A stretch of 64,000 nucleotides of DNA. It comes from Chondrus crispus (Eukaryota; Rhodophyta; Florideophyceae; Gigartinales; Gigartinaceae). The notes below the pieces were generated by a model. It saw only the letters and a program-made list of their open reading frames with translations. It did no database searches and was not told where the DNA came from. The DNA is taken from positions 676,618-740,617 of the forward strand of contig NW_005179249.1 of assembly GCF_000350225.1 (NCBI RefSeq), read 5' to 3'. Position 1 is the first letter of the stretch. Every line of letters begins with the position of its first letter. The translations under genes and the position numbers were made by a program. Positions 10,906 to 20,289 of this stretch are shown piece by piece.

Positions 10906-12293
10906 ATGCAGTCTCTGGTACCTGGGATACTAATTGAGGTCCTCTGGGACATCGAATTAACCAAAGGGGAAGGACGAAGGCGAGGTGAGAGAACGCTTGC
11001 ATCCGTCTGGTGGCGGGCAGAGTTAGTAACTAAGGAAGTGGTCGAGGGAAGAGTGAAAGGGAAACTGAAATACGTGGCAAGGGAGGGGTTCGATGAACAA
11101 CAAGCGATGGTGTGGATTCTTCCTGATTATATTCGCTTGGTGGAAGATGACGCCACTCAGTTGCGATGGCGTTATTATGAGTGCTCAGGACAGGTGAGCT
11201 ATGAAACAGACGGAGAAAATTTTATTCGCCAGAGCGAAAATGGAGTTGGTGATGGGGAGGCGGTACAAAATCTGCGAATGTATAGCGTGGAGGGGAAAGT
11301 GGCTACGCTTTTATCTCGAGTTGAAGAAATCGAGCGCATGGTTGTTGGCCAGTTTCAATTCTTTTCTCGGATCGGGTCTGGATCAACGGCAGAACGGCAA
11401 TGTGCACGTCTCCTAAATACTTTGAGACAGAAAACATTGGTACTCATCCAGAAGCCGGTACCAAACTTCAAACCGCGACAAGGGGATACGGAGCAGGACA
11501 CACACTACGAAGAGAGCTCTACCGGAAGCATTCGTTCAGTGGTAGACTGCACCTTGGAAGAGTATGAGAACTTGGCCCGCGCTGTTCATTCGTTGTCCGA
11601 TTCTGCCCAGTTCAAGCCCTCGTTCCAGGAACCCAGTCTCTCGCAGCGTGCACCGAGCTCGCAGAGATAATTTTCCCATCATGCAAAGATTTGTGCACAG
11701 TTATTGGCATAAACTCTGTCGCGGACATGAGAAATATTGTGCCACGGAGGAAAGGAGGAGGAAAAGAAGGAACCGTGCATGAAGCAATTCGCATTATGGG
11801 GCTGTATGTCGCAGATGAGACCGATGAGAATTCGGCGGCGGCACTGCTGGTGGGAACATGTATGCCATACGTTCGTCGCAAGGCGACGGTCGATGCCCTT
11901 GTCCGAAAGAGCCGAGATTTCGATTTTCGAAGTATGTCGTACACTCACCCTCTCTCACGTTCATCACTTCAAGCAGTTGACCTTGTAAGCAAGGTTTTCG
12001 CGGTAAGGCTTTCAGCCACACCGAGCGAGGTGTCGGAGGACGAGGCTGTAAAGACTGTTTTCTCGGAGTTGAAAACTTTCTCTTTCCGGTGGCGTCCGAT
12101 GGTTCCCCCGAACAGTCGATTCTGGAGTACAGCTACATCCGTTTCTGAACACGTTTGCGGGTCTCTCGAAGTTGAGCTCCCCTACTTCATTATTAGAGGC
12201 TTTCAGGCCGTGTCCGAAGTCAGCTATTTGGTTACAGATGAGTACTTGACGCACGTATTTTGTACAAAGGGTCAACCACACATGAGCACCTAG
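10906..12293 (+). CDS. Unknown nuclear-type protein, one frame break
   Basis: A first frame, from ATG at 10906 to 11670, and a second, open through 11645-12293, overlap near 11650 in different frames. They read as one protein of roughly 460 residues interrupted by a frameshift or an unrecognised short intron; CTCTCGCAG at about 11638-11646 is a possible acceptor. The N-terminal part has a Tudor/agenet-like pattern: G-x-L-I-E-V-L-W, then VWWRAELV, a V-A-R-E-G-F strand and LRWRYYE. The middle (TELAEIIFPSCKDL, then a Lys/Arg/Gly patch) could bind nucleic acid. No family is recognised with confidence. It may belong to a transposon or be a host gene. Confidence 0.4.
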
Positions 12294-13384
12294 TCACGTA
12301 TGTCGTCGTAGACACATCTATGAATTGTGAAAGTCTCAGAGACTTCAAAAAGTTGTCGAACGTTTCAGTACAAACGCGTTAAATGATTCAGTGCAAGGCC
12401 ATTTGGTAATTTTTTTTGTGGTTGAGCTCTTACATGTTATGACATGGAGCTCCTCCGACGCTGGGATATCCTGGCGGTTGGACATGATGCGAGCTGGGCT
12501 CTTACTGCGAGGCGTGCGGGTGGTACGTCTGATCGTGGGGTGGATACTGTTGGGAATGAGGTTGGTGTGCGTACGGCTGGGGTTGGCGGGGCGGATATGC
12601 AGGTGTATGGACCGGGGGAGACTGTTGATGAGGTGGAGGGGCGGATTGGTGGTTCGGATAGGCGGGAGCGAAAGAGTAGTTGTTGTGGACGTTCTTGAAT
12701 GGGCCGAGGACCATCTTCACGGCCAATTTGCCCGGGTTACCCGCGACGGAGCAGTCTCCGTCCATGCCTCGTTTACCAGAGCGATGAAGAGTCCGACACC
12801 TTCTACGTACGTATGACGGAGGTCAGTTTTTTACCAACGCTAGCCGGAGTGGAACAGTGTGGAATTGTGGAAGCGCTGCAGATGAGCTTGTCGAGCATGT
12901 CGACAATCTTGTGCGAGGTATTACTAACTGGAGGAGTAGCCAGAAGTTGGCGGTTGGACATGATGCGAGCTGGGATCAACTGCGAGGAGTTATCGCCATC
13001 CTTCGAGCCCTCTCGTCCCTAGCAACCCTACTGTAGGCGTTCGTAGGGCAACCTCAGTGTGATCAGGGGACTAGGGGTGCAATCGTAGTATTTACCTAGC
13101 TGTGATGTCATCACGGCAGGCTACAATCTTGCAGCGGTCAACCGTTGCGCGAGTTTTGGTCCCCTTTTTACTTATTGAAAAGTCTTTCGTGGTGTTTAGA
13201 GGTTGTTGAAGCACATGGCATTCTGGCTGTACTCATCAGTCCGTCATGTGTACCGCTCTTCATTGCCTGTTCAGTGAGTGTGATGATGTCATTCAACGCT
13301 CTAGCAAAAAAGGAAGACTGATCTCAGTAAGAACCAAGGCGTTCGTGGCAAGCAGAGTGCCGGCGAAACAGCTGCAGCGACAAT
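12294..13384. other. No clear gene; 26-bp direct repeat
   Basis: The string GGCGGTTGGACATGATGCGA followed by GCTGGG occurs near 12473 and again near 12950 on the plus strand. A minus-strand frame at 12502-12765 is rich in Pro, His, Gln and Tyr and opens MDGDCSVAGNPGKLAVKMVL. It could be a gene fragment but was not identified. Confidence 0.4.
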
Positions 13385-14566
13385 TTAGGCCTCGGCGAAT
13401 AAAAGCTTGAGCTCGGTCAACCTAGCCTGCTTCTTGTCTTTCTCGGTAGCTGCTCCGAGGGCTCCATTTGCGATATCCTGCTTCCTTTTTTGTACTTTTA
13501 GGAGTTGTTCCTCCACCGACCCATTCACGATATACCTCTTGATGACCACATCTCTGGTTTGCCCGTGCCTATGCACACGATCCTGTGCTTGCGCATCGAC
13601 TTGAGGGTTCCAGTGAATATCTAAGAGGATGGCACATGATGCAGCACAAAGGTTTAGACCAACGCCGCCCGCCCGAAGGGATACAAGCAAGACATTTGAA
13701 GTGGACAACGATAACTCTTTCTCGTTCTCAAAACGCTCCAAAATTGTTGCTCTCTGAGCTTGAGGAACAGATCCATCGATACGGAGAGACTTAATTTTCG
13801 CTCTGTCGAGAGCCATCCAGACGAGATCTAGCATGCTCGTAAATTGAGAGAAAACGACTGTCTTTCCGACTCCCTCAGCACCATTCTGTTTTCGGAGAGT
13901 TTGTATTTCGGCAAGGTCCTTCAGTAACGCGTCTACTTTAGCGCTGGATCTCCATCTCGTCTTGAGATCCACTGAAAATCTAGTAGCCCTTGGCAGCGTA
14001 GCAATGCTCTCGAAGGTAATGTCAGCTCTGCAGACAGGGCACCTCTTGGTCCGCTGCACGCATTCTAACAAGCAACTTCTACAAGCCGGATGGCCGCATT
14101 CTCTCGGTGCAACAGCATCATCAATCACATCCAAGCAAAGTGGACACTCCTTAGACCTCTGCAGTGTGCCAGACTCAGCGTCGTTAAATATCTTCTCAAC
14201 AAATTGGGATGAGAACCCCGCTTGCAAAAATTGTTTGAAAAGTTTGTCCCTGTCCTTCATGACGACTGAATCCTTACTGGGCGCTGCAGCGAATACCAGG
14301 TACGGATGATCGCAAGCTTGGCGCAACCTGAGCAGCAATTCAAGAATAGATGCGTAGTTCTTCATGACTTTGCCTTCTCTGACAGATGTATTAAACTGGG
14401 TCTTGGTGCGGTCATGCAAGGCTGCATAGAAGTCGCGCTCTTCTGGAGAGGGTATCAAGCTAACGATTTCAACATGCTTCTTTGGCAAACAAATTATTGC
14501 ACGGCCTTGGCAATCTTTTGTTGACTTTCTGCGACGCAATGTCATCGAAGAAATAATGGGCGCCTC
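13385..14566 (-). CDS. RAD5/RAD16-type SNF2 helicase with RING finger, C-terminal exon only
   Basis: C-terminal half of a SNF2-family DNA translocase with an embedded RING E3 domain, as in Rad5, Rad16 and HLTF, which act in the nucleus in DNA repair. Numbering from the tyrosine-threonine region at 14599, the C3HC4 RING uses C152, C155, C168, H170, C173, C176, C187 and C190. The helicase C-terminal motifs are VVFSQFTSMLD (248-258), SLRAGGVGLNL (307-317) and QDRVHRHGQTR (339-349). The segment at 14567-14580 reads TTTGGGTTTCAG on the minus strand, a good 3' splice site, so coding probably begins at 14566. The ATPase N-terminal lobe should lie upstream, but that space is taken by an unrelated GST pseudogene, so the gene is truncated. 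The remaining exon has no stops, so loss may be recent. Confidence 0.8.
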   Translation of the reverse strand, partial: EAPIISSMTLRRRKSTKDCQGRAIICLPKKHVEIVSLIPSPEERDFYAALHDRTKTQFNTSVREGKVMKNYASILELLLRLRQACDHPYLVFAAAPSKDSVVMKDRDKLFKQFLQAGFSSQFVEKIFNDAESGTLQRSKECPLCLDVIDDAVAPRECGHPACRSCLLECVQRTKRCPVCRADITFESIATLPRATRFSVDLKTRWRSSAKVDALLKDLAEIQTLRKQNGAEGVGKTVVFSQFTSMLDLVWMALDRAKIKSLRIDGSVPQAQRATILERFENEKELSLSTSNVLLVSLRAGGVGLNLCAASCAILLDIHWNPQVDAQAQDRVHRHGQTRDVVIKRYIVNGSVEEQLLKVQKRKQDIANGALGAATEKDKKQARLTELKLLFAEA

Positions 14567-14592
14567 CTGAAACCCAAAATACACAAAATGTG

Positions 14593-14620
14593 TGTACACA
14601 AATCACCATTTTTGTGTACA
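14593..14620. repeat. Palindrome at the SNF2/GST junction
   Basis: Arms TGTACACAAA (14593-14602) and TTTGTGTACA (14611-14620) are perfect complements with an 8-base loop. It sits exactly between two truncated unrelated genes, so it may mark the breakpoint. Confidence 0.75.
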
Positions 14621-14639
14621 TTCACTGTAATTTGTGTCC

Positions 14640-15480
14640 ATGGATATCATGTTCTTGCTGGAGGACACGTTTCAGACACCGTACCGCCAGATGATTCCGG
14701 TCGATGATAACGACATGATGCAGGCCTTTCACCGCTACATGCGCCTCGAGCGCGTCTTCACCGGCTCGTGGCTCGGCGCCCTGCGAGGCGCCATGTCTAG
14801 CCCCGGGAGAGGCCTGGAACCGGTCAACCACACCCTCGATCTCATCGAGACCTGCCTCGGCGACTTTGAGGGCTACTTCTTTTACCCGGGCCCGGAGCTC
14901 TCGTTCGTCGACATCTCTGTAAGTCCTCATCACATTTGTCCTCGCTTTTTTTGCTTCTCCAAACAATGCCCGCCTGATCCTAACACCCCTTCCTCCCCAG
15001 CCACGATCTTCGAGCGCGCGCGCTCCTCTCTCAAGTTCTGGCGCAACCTGGAGCTAGCCGACGGCCGCCCGAACCTACGCCGCTGGTTTGCCGCGCGGGA
15101 CGCCTGCGAGCTCGCCACGTACCTGCAGAGCGACGACTGAACCCACATCGGCGCCCTGCCGCCGCAGATCGGTCCGGTGTCCTTCCTGCGCACGCGGAGC
15201 CCGGTGTCGCTGGCCGTCGAGACGGCCCGCAGCAAGCACGTGCTCAACGATGGCCATGAGGGCGCCCAACACCGTAAGCAGGCCGCCAACGCCATCTGCC
15301 GCAACCACGCCGCTGTCACGAAGGACGCCATGCGCGGCGTCAAGGGATGCCCGGACGAGTTTCATAGCGTCACGGACTTTGCTTTCAGGGTGCTTAGCGA
15401 GGTCGTGTTGGACCCGTCTAAGCTGGAGGAGGCGGAGATCCGGGTTAGGGAGACTGTTAAGACCGAAGAATGGGTCATGC
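14640..15480 (+). pseudogene. Glutathione S-transferase family pseudogene (C-terminal domain)
   Basis: The all-helical C-terminal domain of an algal/plant-type GST, an enzyme that conjugates glutathione to electrophiles. Landmarks are DNDMMQAFHRYMRLERVFTG near 14705-14765, YFFYPGPELSFVDI at about 14876-14917, WRNLELADGRPNLRRWFAAR near 15040-15097, and a tail with the expected nhaAVTKDAMRG pattern (15301-15340). The thioredoxin-fold N-terminal domain that binds glutathione is absent. An in-frame TGA at 15138-15140 interrupts the conserved SDD-TH-ALPPQIG stretch. A GT-AG intron of 82 bp is visible, but removing it shifts the frame by one, a second defect. It abuts the truncated SNF2 gene head to head. 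Confidence 0.65.
14919..15000 (+). other. Spliceosomal intron, 82 bp, in the GST pseudogene
   Basis: Donor GTAAGT at 14919, acceptor TCCTCCCCAG ending at 15000, and a branch-like CTAAC 18-22 bases before the acceptor. It separates SFVDI from ATIFERARSS, a place where the homologous protein is continuous. It is the clearest intron in the window. Confidence 0.7.
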
Positions 15481-15852
15481 TTGGACATGCTCTTCGGTTT
15501 GAGCGAGTGAGATGCTGCTCGGAAAAAGTTGGGGGATACATGGTGGTGCAATTCGTTCATTCATTGGGTGACTATGGAGGTAGGATAAACTATATCGGTT
15601 CCGCCCTGTTCACTCTTGCCGACATGAGCAGCCGAAATGATTTTTTCGAATGCTGATCGCGCCCCTCATGCGATTTTCCCGAGTGATGTCCTCCACTAGA
15701 ACGAGCTCCGACTTTTTCACCTGCTCTAATACTGCAGCTTCTGATAGTAAAGGCGTGCAATTGTTGGCATGCAGCTTAGCGCGTACTGCTGAACCCGTCT
15801 TGACACTGGTCGTGCAAATCCGAACTTTACGTAACCTATCAGGGCAGAAATG

Positions 15853-18078
15853 TTAGTCTAGCATTCCCGCCATATCATCATCGTCACTGTCGAAATCATC
15901 TTCCAAATCTTCTGTTTGATGTCTCCACTCATTGGTGCCGCTTAGCACAGCGCTTTCGCTGCTGTCAATGTCTTGCGGTGCAGAAATGTTTAATCTGGCG
16001 AATGTCTCTTTGGAGATTTTCAACACCCCACTGATAACCTTCTCTTTCTCCGATCTACCCGGTAACATCTCTCGCAGCGTGATTTCGGGTATCAAAGATT
16101 GGCTCCTCTCACTTGTCACGTCACCACTGACAGCTGTTGCCTCATCATGCGTTGCCGTTATACCTGAAAGATTGTAGTTCGCCCGAACAGAGAACAATTG
16201 CCTCAGAAACCAAGCAATCCGATAGATTGTTCGAAGCATTGACGCATGTGATCCAAGAGTCATTTCCTCACCACAATGGCAATAGGCGCAGACGAAGCGC
16301 AGAGCAATTCGCCAGATGTTAATGTTGCGCTTGATCTCTGTGACACGGTTTTCGCCGTTCGAACCACCAGTGACGGTGACCTGATAAGTCGCCTGTATCA
16401 CCAGGTCTTTGCTTTCAGATATAAGAGCAGCCAGAAGCTTCCGATTGGTGACGGATGTGTGTGTATCCCACCCTACAGTAGTGTCAGGGATCTCGGAAGC
16501 GGGGACGGATTCCGCATCACTGTGCAAAAATCGAAAGGTGGGTGACGAGTGAGAGCGATGGAAAGAGTCATATTCACTCCAGTTAACCAGTAGAAAGAGG
16601 CCACTCTCGAACATTTTGACGTTTGAGCGATCCCGAGAGATTCTCAAACAGTCGTTAATAATAGTGACGATCCTCTTGCATATGAACAGATGTTTGCGCC
16701 TAGTCGGGCAGGAGGGATCCGGAGGTAACTCGGCCTTCACGCACTCGTGATGCATTCGCGCGGTGTGCAGCGCTTGCTTGTCCAAAACACCTGGTTGCAG
16801 CCAAGAAGGCTTCGTAGAAACATAAACATCAATTCCATTGCGGTCAGCATCCCTATCAATAAAGGCTTTGGTTGTTGTCAATTCTGCCGCATATGCTCGT
16901 ATACTTTCGTCGGAGAGATTTCTTGCGTTCATCACCGCACGTTTGGCTGTACTGAAGCGAAAACTTGCATGCTTTTTGCCCAGTCTGTGTTTGAATTCTG
17001 AACGAGATTTGTTACGTTTGAGCCCGAACAAGAGGACGCTGACGACACGCGATGTCATCCGGGGGTCATCCTGGTTATTGTGATAGACATCCATAAACGA
17101 AGATAGAGTCTGTGCAAGCGATCTTGACACGGTATCCGCGTTCACTGCCGCATTGATTTCGATAATAACTGTGGGGTTGTCTTTGAGAACGTCCTTTTCC
17201 AGGTTCTTAGTTGCACCTTTCCGAGACCCTCCCTGCACCCTTGATCGAGATGGTATTCGCGAACTACCTGCAGAGCTTTGAAGAATGAGGAGTTTGATGT
17301 CCTCTAAACTGGACGCCGCATTGGCATTGCTTTTCACTAGGTCCGATAATGTGGCATTGCAGCTGGCCAGCTCTTCTGCCAACCTCTTGTGCATTGCCAC
17401 TATGGATCGCTGCAACTCAGTGCTCTCAAGCGCGGATGAATTCGATCGGGGTGGGTGCAAGGTAGGGTTGGAACGTGCGGCAGGCTGTAACTCGGTGCTC
17501 CCAAGCGCAGATGAATTCGACAGGGGTACCCGCGCAGTAGGGTTCGAACGTGTGGTCTCAGTCTGAGAGGGTCTTAGTCTTCGACGCTTCTCGGCGCTTC
17601 CAATTCCGGCCTGTAATGGCAATGGACGCCTCTTATGCGCGGACACTGTACGTCGCAGACCCATGTTTCCTTGTGCTTCTTTTTGGGGGCTGGATGATGG
17701 CGAAGCTATGACTTGGAATGAAGGTCCCACAGAATCTGTCCGAAATCGCAAACGGGAAGACCTCCGTCGTGTCTTATCTGCACCCGAAGACGCTGGTGTG
17801 TGTGATTGAAGGGAAGAAGGTTCTGTAGTGTGAAGAGGTTGGCGCGGTGATGAAGGAGGCGACGACGTGTCTGGAGAACGAGGTCGGTGAGATGCGAGAA
17901 CGGCTGATTTCGCGCGAGGGGGTAACGAAGATCGCAGATTTGATGGAGGAGGACAAGTGGTGCGTTCGGAAGTCGAAATGTTTTTCTGGGGTGTGAGGAG
18001 TGCCTTCGAAGTTGAAGGGATGTTTTCGGAACCACTATGCGTAAAACTCCGTACATACCGCCTGAAAGAATTGCCCAT
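15853..18078 (-). CDS. Unknown 741-residue protein
   Basis: A single open frame from ATG at 18078 to a stop at 15853. The N-terminal ~230 residues are Ser/Pro/Arg-rich and look disordered and nuclear. Around residues 185-230 an approximately 26-residue block containing LSNSSALxSTELQ occurs twice, matching a 78-bp tandem duplication in the DNA. A predicted helix (KRLAEELASCNATLSDLVKS) follows, then a folded-looking region with SRVVSVLLFGLKRNKSR and NINIWRIALRFVCAYC. The last ~25 residues are acidic (DLEDDFDSDDDDMAG). No domain is recognised. The lack of stops over 2.2 kb among broken neighbours suggests it is maintained. It could be a lineage-specific host gene or an ORF of an unrecognised element. 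Confidence 0.55.
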   Translation of the reverse strand: MGNSFRRYVRSFTHSGSENIPSTSKALLTPQKNISTSERTTCPPPSNLRSSLPPRAKSAVLASHRPRSPDTSSPPSSPRQPLHTTEPSSLQSHTPASSGADKTRRRSSRLRFRTDSVGPSFQVIASPSSSPQKEAQGNMGLRRTVSAHKRRPLPLQAGIGSAEKRRRLRPSQTETTRSNPTARVPLSNSSALGSTELQPAARSNPTLHPPRSNSSALESTELQRSIVAMHKRLAEELASCNATLSDLVKSNANAASSLEDIKLLILQSSAGSSRIPSRSRVQGGSRKGATKNLEKDVLKDNPTVIIEINAAVNADTVSRSLAQTLSSFMDVYHNNQDDPRMTSRVVSVLLFGLKRNKSRSEFKHRLGKKHASFRFSTAKRAVMNARNLSDESIRAYAAELTTTKAFIDRDADRNGIDVYVSTKPSWLQPGVLDKQALHTARMHHECVKAELPPDPSCPTRRKHLFICKRIVTIINDCLRISRDRSNVKMFESGLFLLVNWSEYDSFHRSHSSPTFRFLHSDAESVPASEIPDTTVGWDTHTSVTNRKLLAALISESKDLVIQATYQVTVTGGSNGENRVTEIKRNINIWRIALRFVCAYCHCGEEMTLGSHASMLRTIYRIAWFLRQLFSVRANYNLSGITATHDEATAVSGDVTSERSQSLIPEITLREMLPGRSEKEKVISGVLKISKETFARLNISAPQDIDSSESAVLSGTNEWRHQTEDLEDDFDSDDDDMAGMLD

Positions 18079-18162
18079 CACGTTGGGAAGCGCGGCAAAC
18101 TCGAACTGCGACTGTTTGTGCAGATCACTTAACTGTTTCGCGGGAAAACAGTTTTCAGAAGT

Positions 18163-18933
18163 ATGTATGAGTTGATTGCAAAGACAGCTTCTACCATGCC
18201 CGCCACTTCCACCATTCGCACGCTGCGCCGCCCGCGCGCGCCACCCCCGGGGCCGATGTGCCGGCGCTGCGCGCCCGCGCCGGCCTTCGAGCTGCCGCCG
18301 CCGGTCTTGGTCGGCGTGCTGGCGGTGGTGTCCGTGTCGGTGACGCTGGCCTTCAACACACTTCTGCCGCCGCGCGCTCGCGTCTCGCTGCCGCGCCTAG
18401 CGCGCCGCCTGCGCCTGCTGCTGCCGCGCGCGTCGCGCCGCGCGTCGCGCCGCCCGCCGCCCGCGCCCGCCGCCGCGCGCCCGCCGCCCGACCCCGTGGC
18501 CCAGCTGGACGGGCTGCGCGCACGCGCCGTGGCACAGCTGGACAACGAGCGCATCGCCTCGGCCGCGCGCCTCTCGCACGACGACTTCGTCACCCTGCCC
18601 GGCCTCCAGCGCTGCGAGCTGCTCGCCACCGCCTTCGCCGAGATCGCCAACGCCCCGCCGCACAAGCGAGCCCCGCCCGCGCGCACGGTCGCGCCCGCCG
18701 TCGACGCTTCCACCCCCGCCGCAGGCGATGGCCGCGCCGCCGTCAGGCCGGCGTGCTCCTTCTGGAAAGCCGCTGAGAGCGTCAATGGTCGCGCCGCCGC
18801 GCTCGGCTTCGTGCTTTGCTTCGCGAGGGAGGTGCTCGAGCCCGAACATCCGTCGCTTGTGGACCAGGTCGTCGATGTCGTCGTCCCTATCGCGCAGAAG
18901 ACGCCCCCGTTTCTTGCCGCCGTCGTCGACTAG
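18163..18933 (+). CDS. LHC-motif (SEP/HLIP-like) plastid protein
   Basis: Probable nuclear-encoded thylakoid protein of the extended light-harvesting family, whose single helices bind chlorophyll or carotenoid and protect against light stress. Counting from ATG 18163 (256 residues), a basic, Arg/Ala/Pro-rich N-terminus suits a plastid transit peptide. A hydrophobic segment lies at about 45-68. The family motif is at 200-226: FWKAAESVNGRAAALGF, in which E205 and N208-G209-R210 are the usual pigment and ion-pair residues. A weaker hydrophobic tail follows. ATG 18196 is an alternative start. GC is very high compared with the neighbours, as seen in expressed genes here. The 90-residue Arg/Pro/Ala spacer between the helices is unusual. 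Confidence 0.6.
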   Translation: MYELIAKTASTMPATSTIRTLRRPRAPPPGPMCRRCAPAPAFELPPPVLVGVLAVVSVSVTLAFNTLLPPRARVSLPRLARRLRLLLPRASRRASRRPPPAPAAARPPPDPVAQLDGLRARAVAQLDNERIASAARLSHDDFVTLPGLQRCELLATAFAEIANAPPHKRAPPARTVAPAVDASTPAAGDGRAAVRPACSFWKAAESVNGRAAALGFVLCFAREVLEPEHPSLVDQVVDVVVPIAQKTPPFLAAVVD

Positions 18934-19289
18934 ATCGTCGACTTGCTCACGTGATTACCGCGCGGAGGGCCAGGGGAGGGAAGGCCCGCGTTTGGGGACT
19001 ATCGTATTGTAGATGGGCGTCGTAGAGTAGTGCGCGTGGTACTTATTCGTCCTATCCGCTCGCGTTGACGCCGGGGGGGGCGAGGGAGCCCGTCTCTTGC
19101 ATGTCGACGCCGAGTGCCGTTTGGAGGGCCGAAGGTTTTGCCGAAACGCCTCCCGTGCTCGACTCAAGATCAGTCTCCATCCCAACAACATTCGGAATAA
19201 ATTGTTCCAATTTCTCCCTCCCGTGCCTGCGCCGGCCGGCCAACCTTCCACTACTCCATCCCATTCCCTTACTCCCACCAACCCACCAC

Positions 19290-19981
19290 CAACAGCTTGG
19301 GAAAACCTAATCGCCCTTATCAGCACTTGCGAACAGCACCAGGCAGCTACTTCCCTCGCCAAGAAAGTGCTTGTCCTCATCAAGTCTGGAAAAGTTTTCA
19401 GTGGTGATTTTTCTAGTAGCGGAACGGAAGGCCCCGACGGTGTGGATCCCAAAGACCCTCACACCTGGTCTATGAACCACTTTGCGAACATGCTAGAATC
19501 AAAAACTTGTCCCTTGTCAAGAAAATCGCACGATGTGTTGACGGCCAAGGTTCTCATCCCCTTTCGAGGGCGCGATGAGAAGAGAGCTCTCTGCGCATGG
19601 TTATCTTCAGAGGGCAATCTGAAACAGTTGCAGGGCATTTGCGATACCATGCTTTCCCTGCCCCCGCTCACATTGAAGTCATTACACTCGGCCATCCGGT
19701 CTCAAATGAAAAATTATGACCGCATGCAGAGTCAGGGACAACTATCTAGTGCAGACGTGCTTCAGCTCCCTTTCCAAACAAGAAAACTTTTTAAAGCAGC
19801 AACGGCTTTGCAATCGGCGAACACAAATGTGGACTTGTGGCTTGATTATCTGGATTTCGAAAGGCACATTGCACGCGAATCAAAGCTGGCAACAAAAGTC
19901 AACTGGCAGGCATTGAAGACTTTAGACGCAAAGCGAGGAGAGCTCTTTACAGAGAGACAAATTCTCCGCAACCTTGCATGA
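19290..19981 (+). pseudogene. UTP6-like (U3 snoRNP/HAT-repeat) C-terminal fragment
   Basis: Utp6 is a HAT-repeat subunit of the small-subunit processome in the nucleolus. The frame ends with a HAT-type repeat: TNVDLWLDYLDFERHIARES followed by KVNWQALKTLDAKRGELF, close to the tryptophan- and aromatic-rich C-terminal repeat of Utp6. The middle shows helical repeats without a stronger signature. There is no credible start: upstream reads into an unrelated GC-rich sequence, and the track opens with TTG. So only the C-terminal third is present, unless exons lie in the gap before 19290. Identification rests on the last repeat only. Confidence 0.4.
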
Positions 19982-20289
19982 AGAACAGCGTGCTGCTCTG
20001 CAGCGTGCTGGGAAAACGCTTGGGACGCACCATACTCGCACTGATAGATGTCAGACCTCTCAATGACTGATTCTAACGCGGGCCGTTTTATCCATCGGGC
20101 TGAAACACATTCAATGCAATACAACATTACGCTCCACTGTTCTACTGCGTACTACCAACTCGCATCTCTAAATTCCGAGCATTGTGGCGAGCCTTTTTTT
20201 GCCACAGAGCTGTCTCAGAAGCAGCGCATGTTTTGCCAGGTGAAACCCACGATAGTATGGGTGTGGGGGGGGTAGGCGGGCAAGTTGAT

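Noticed and set aside
12502..12765. Pro/His/Gln/Tyr-rich minus-strand protein
   Set aside because: It may be a gene end, but low complexity and lack of any identifiable domain make a call unsafe.
15177..15656. Separate gene downstream of the GST TGA
   Set aside because: It continues the GST C-terminal sequence in the same protein order and is part of the pseudogene.
18129..18849. Several long ORFs on both strands across the LHC-like gene
   Set aside because: High GC removes stop codons in all frames; only the plus frame from 18163 has a family motif.
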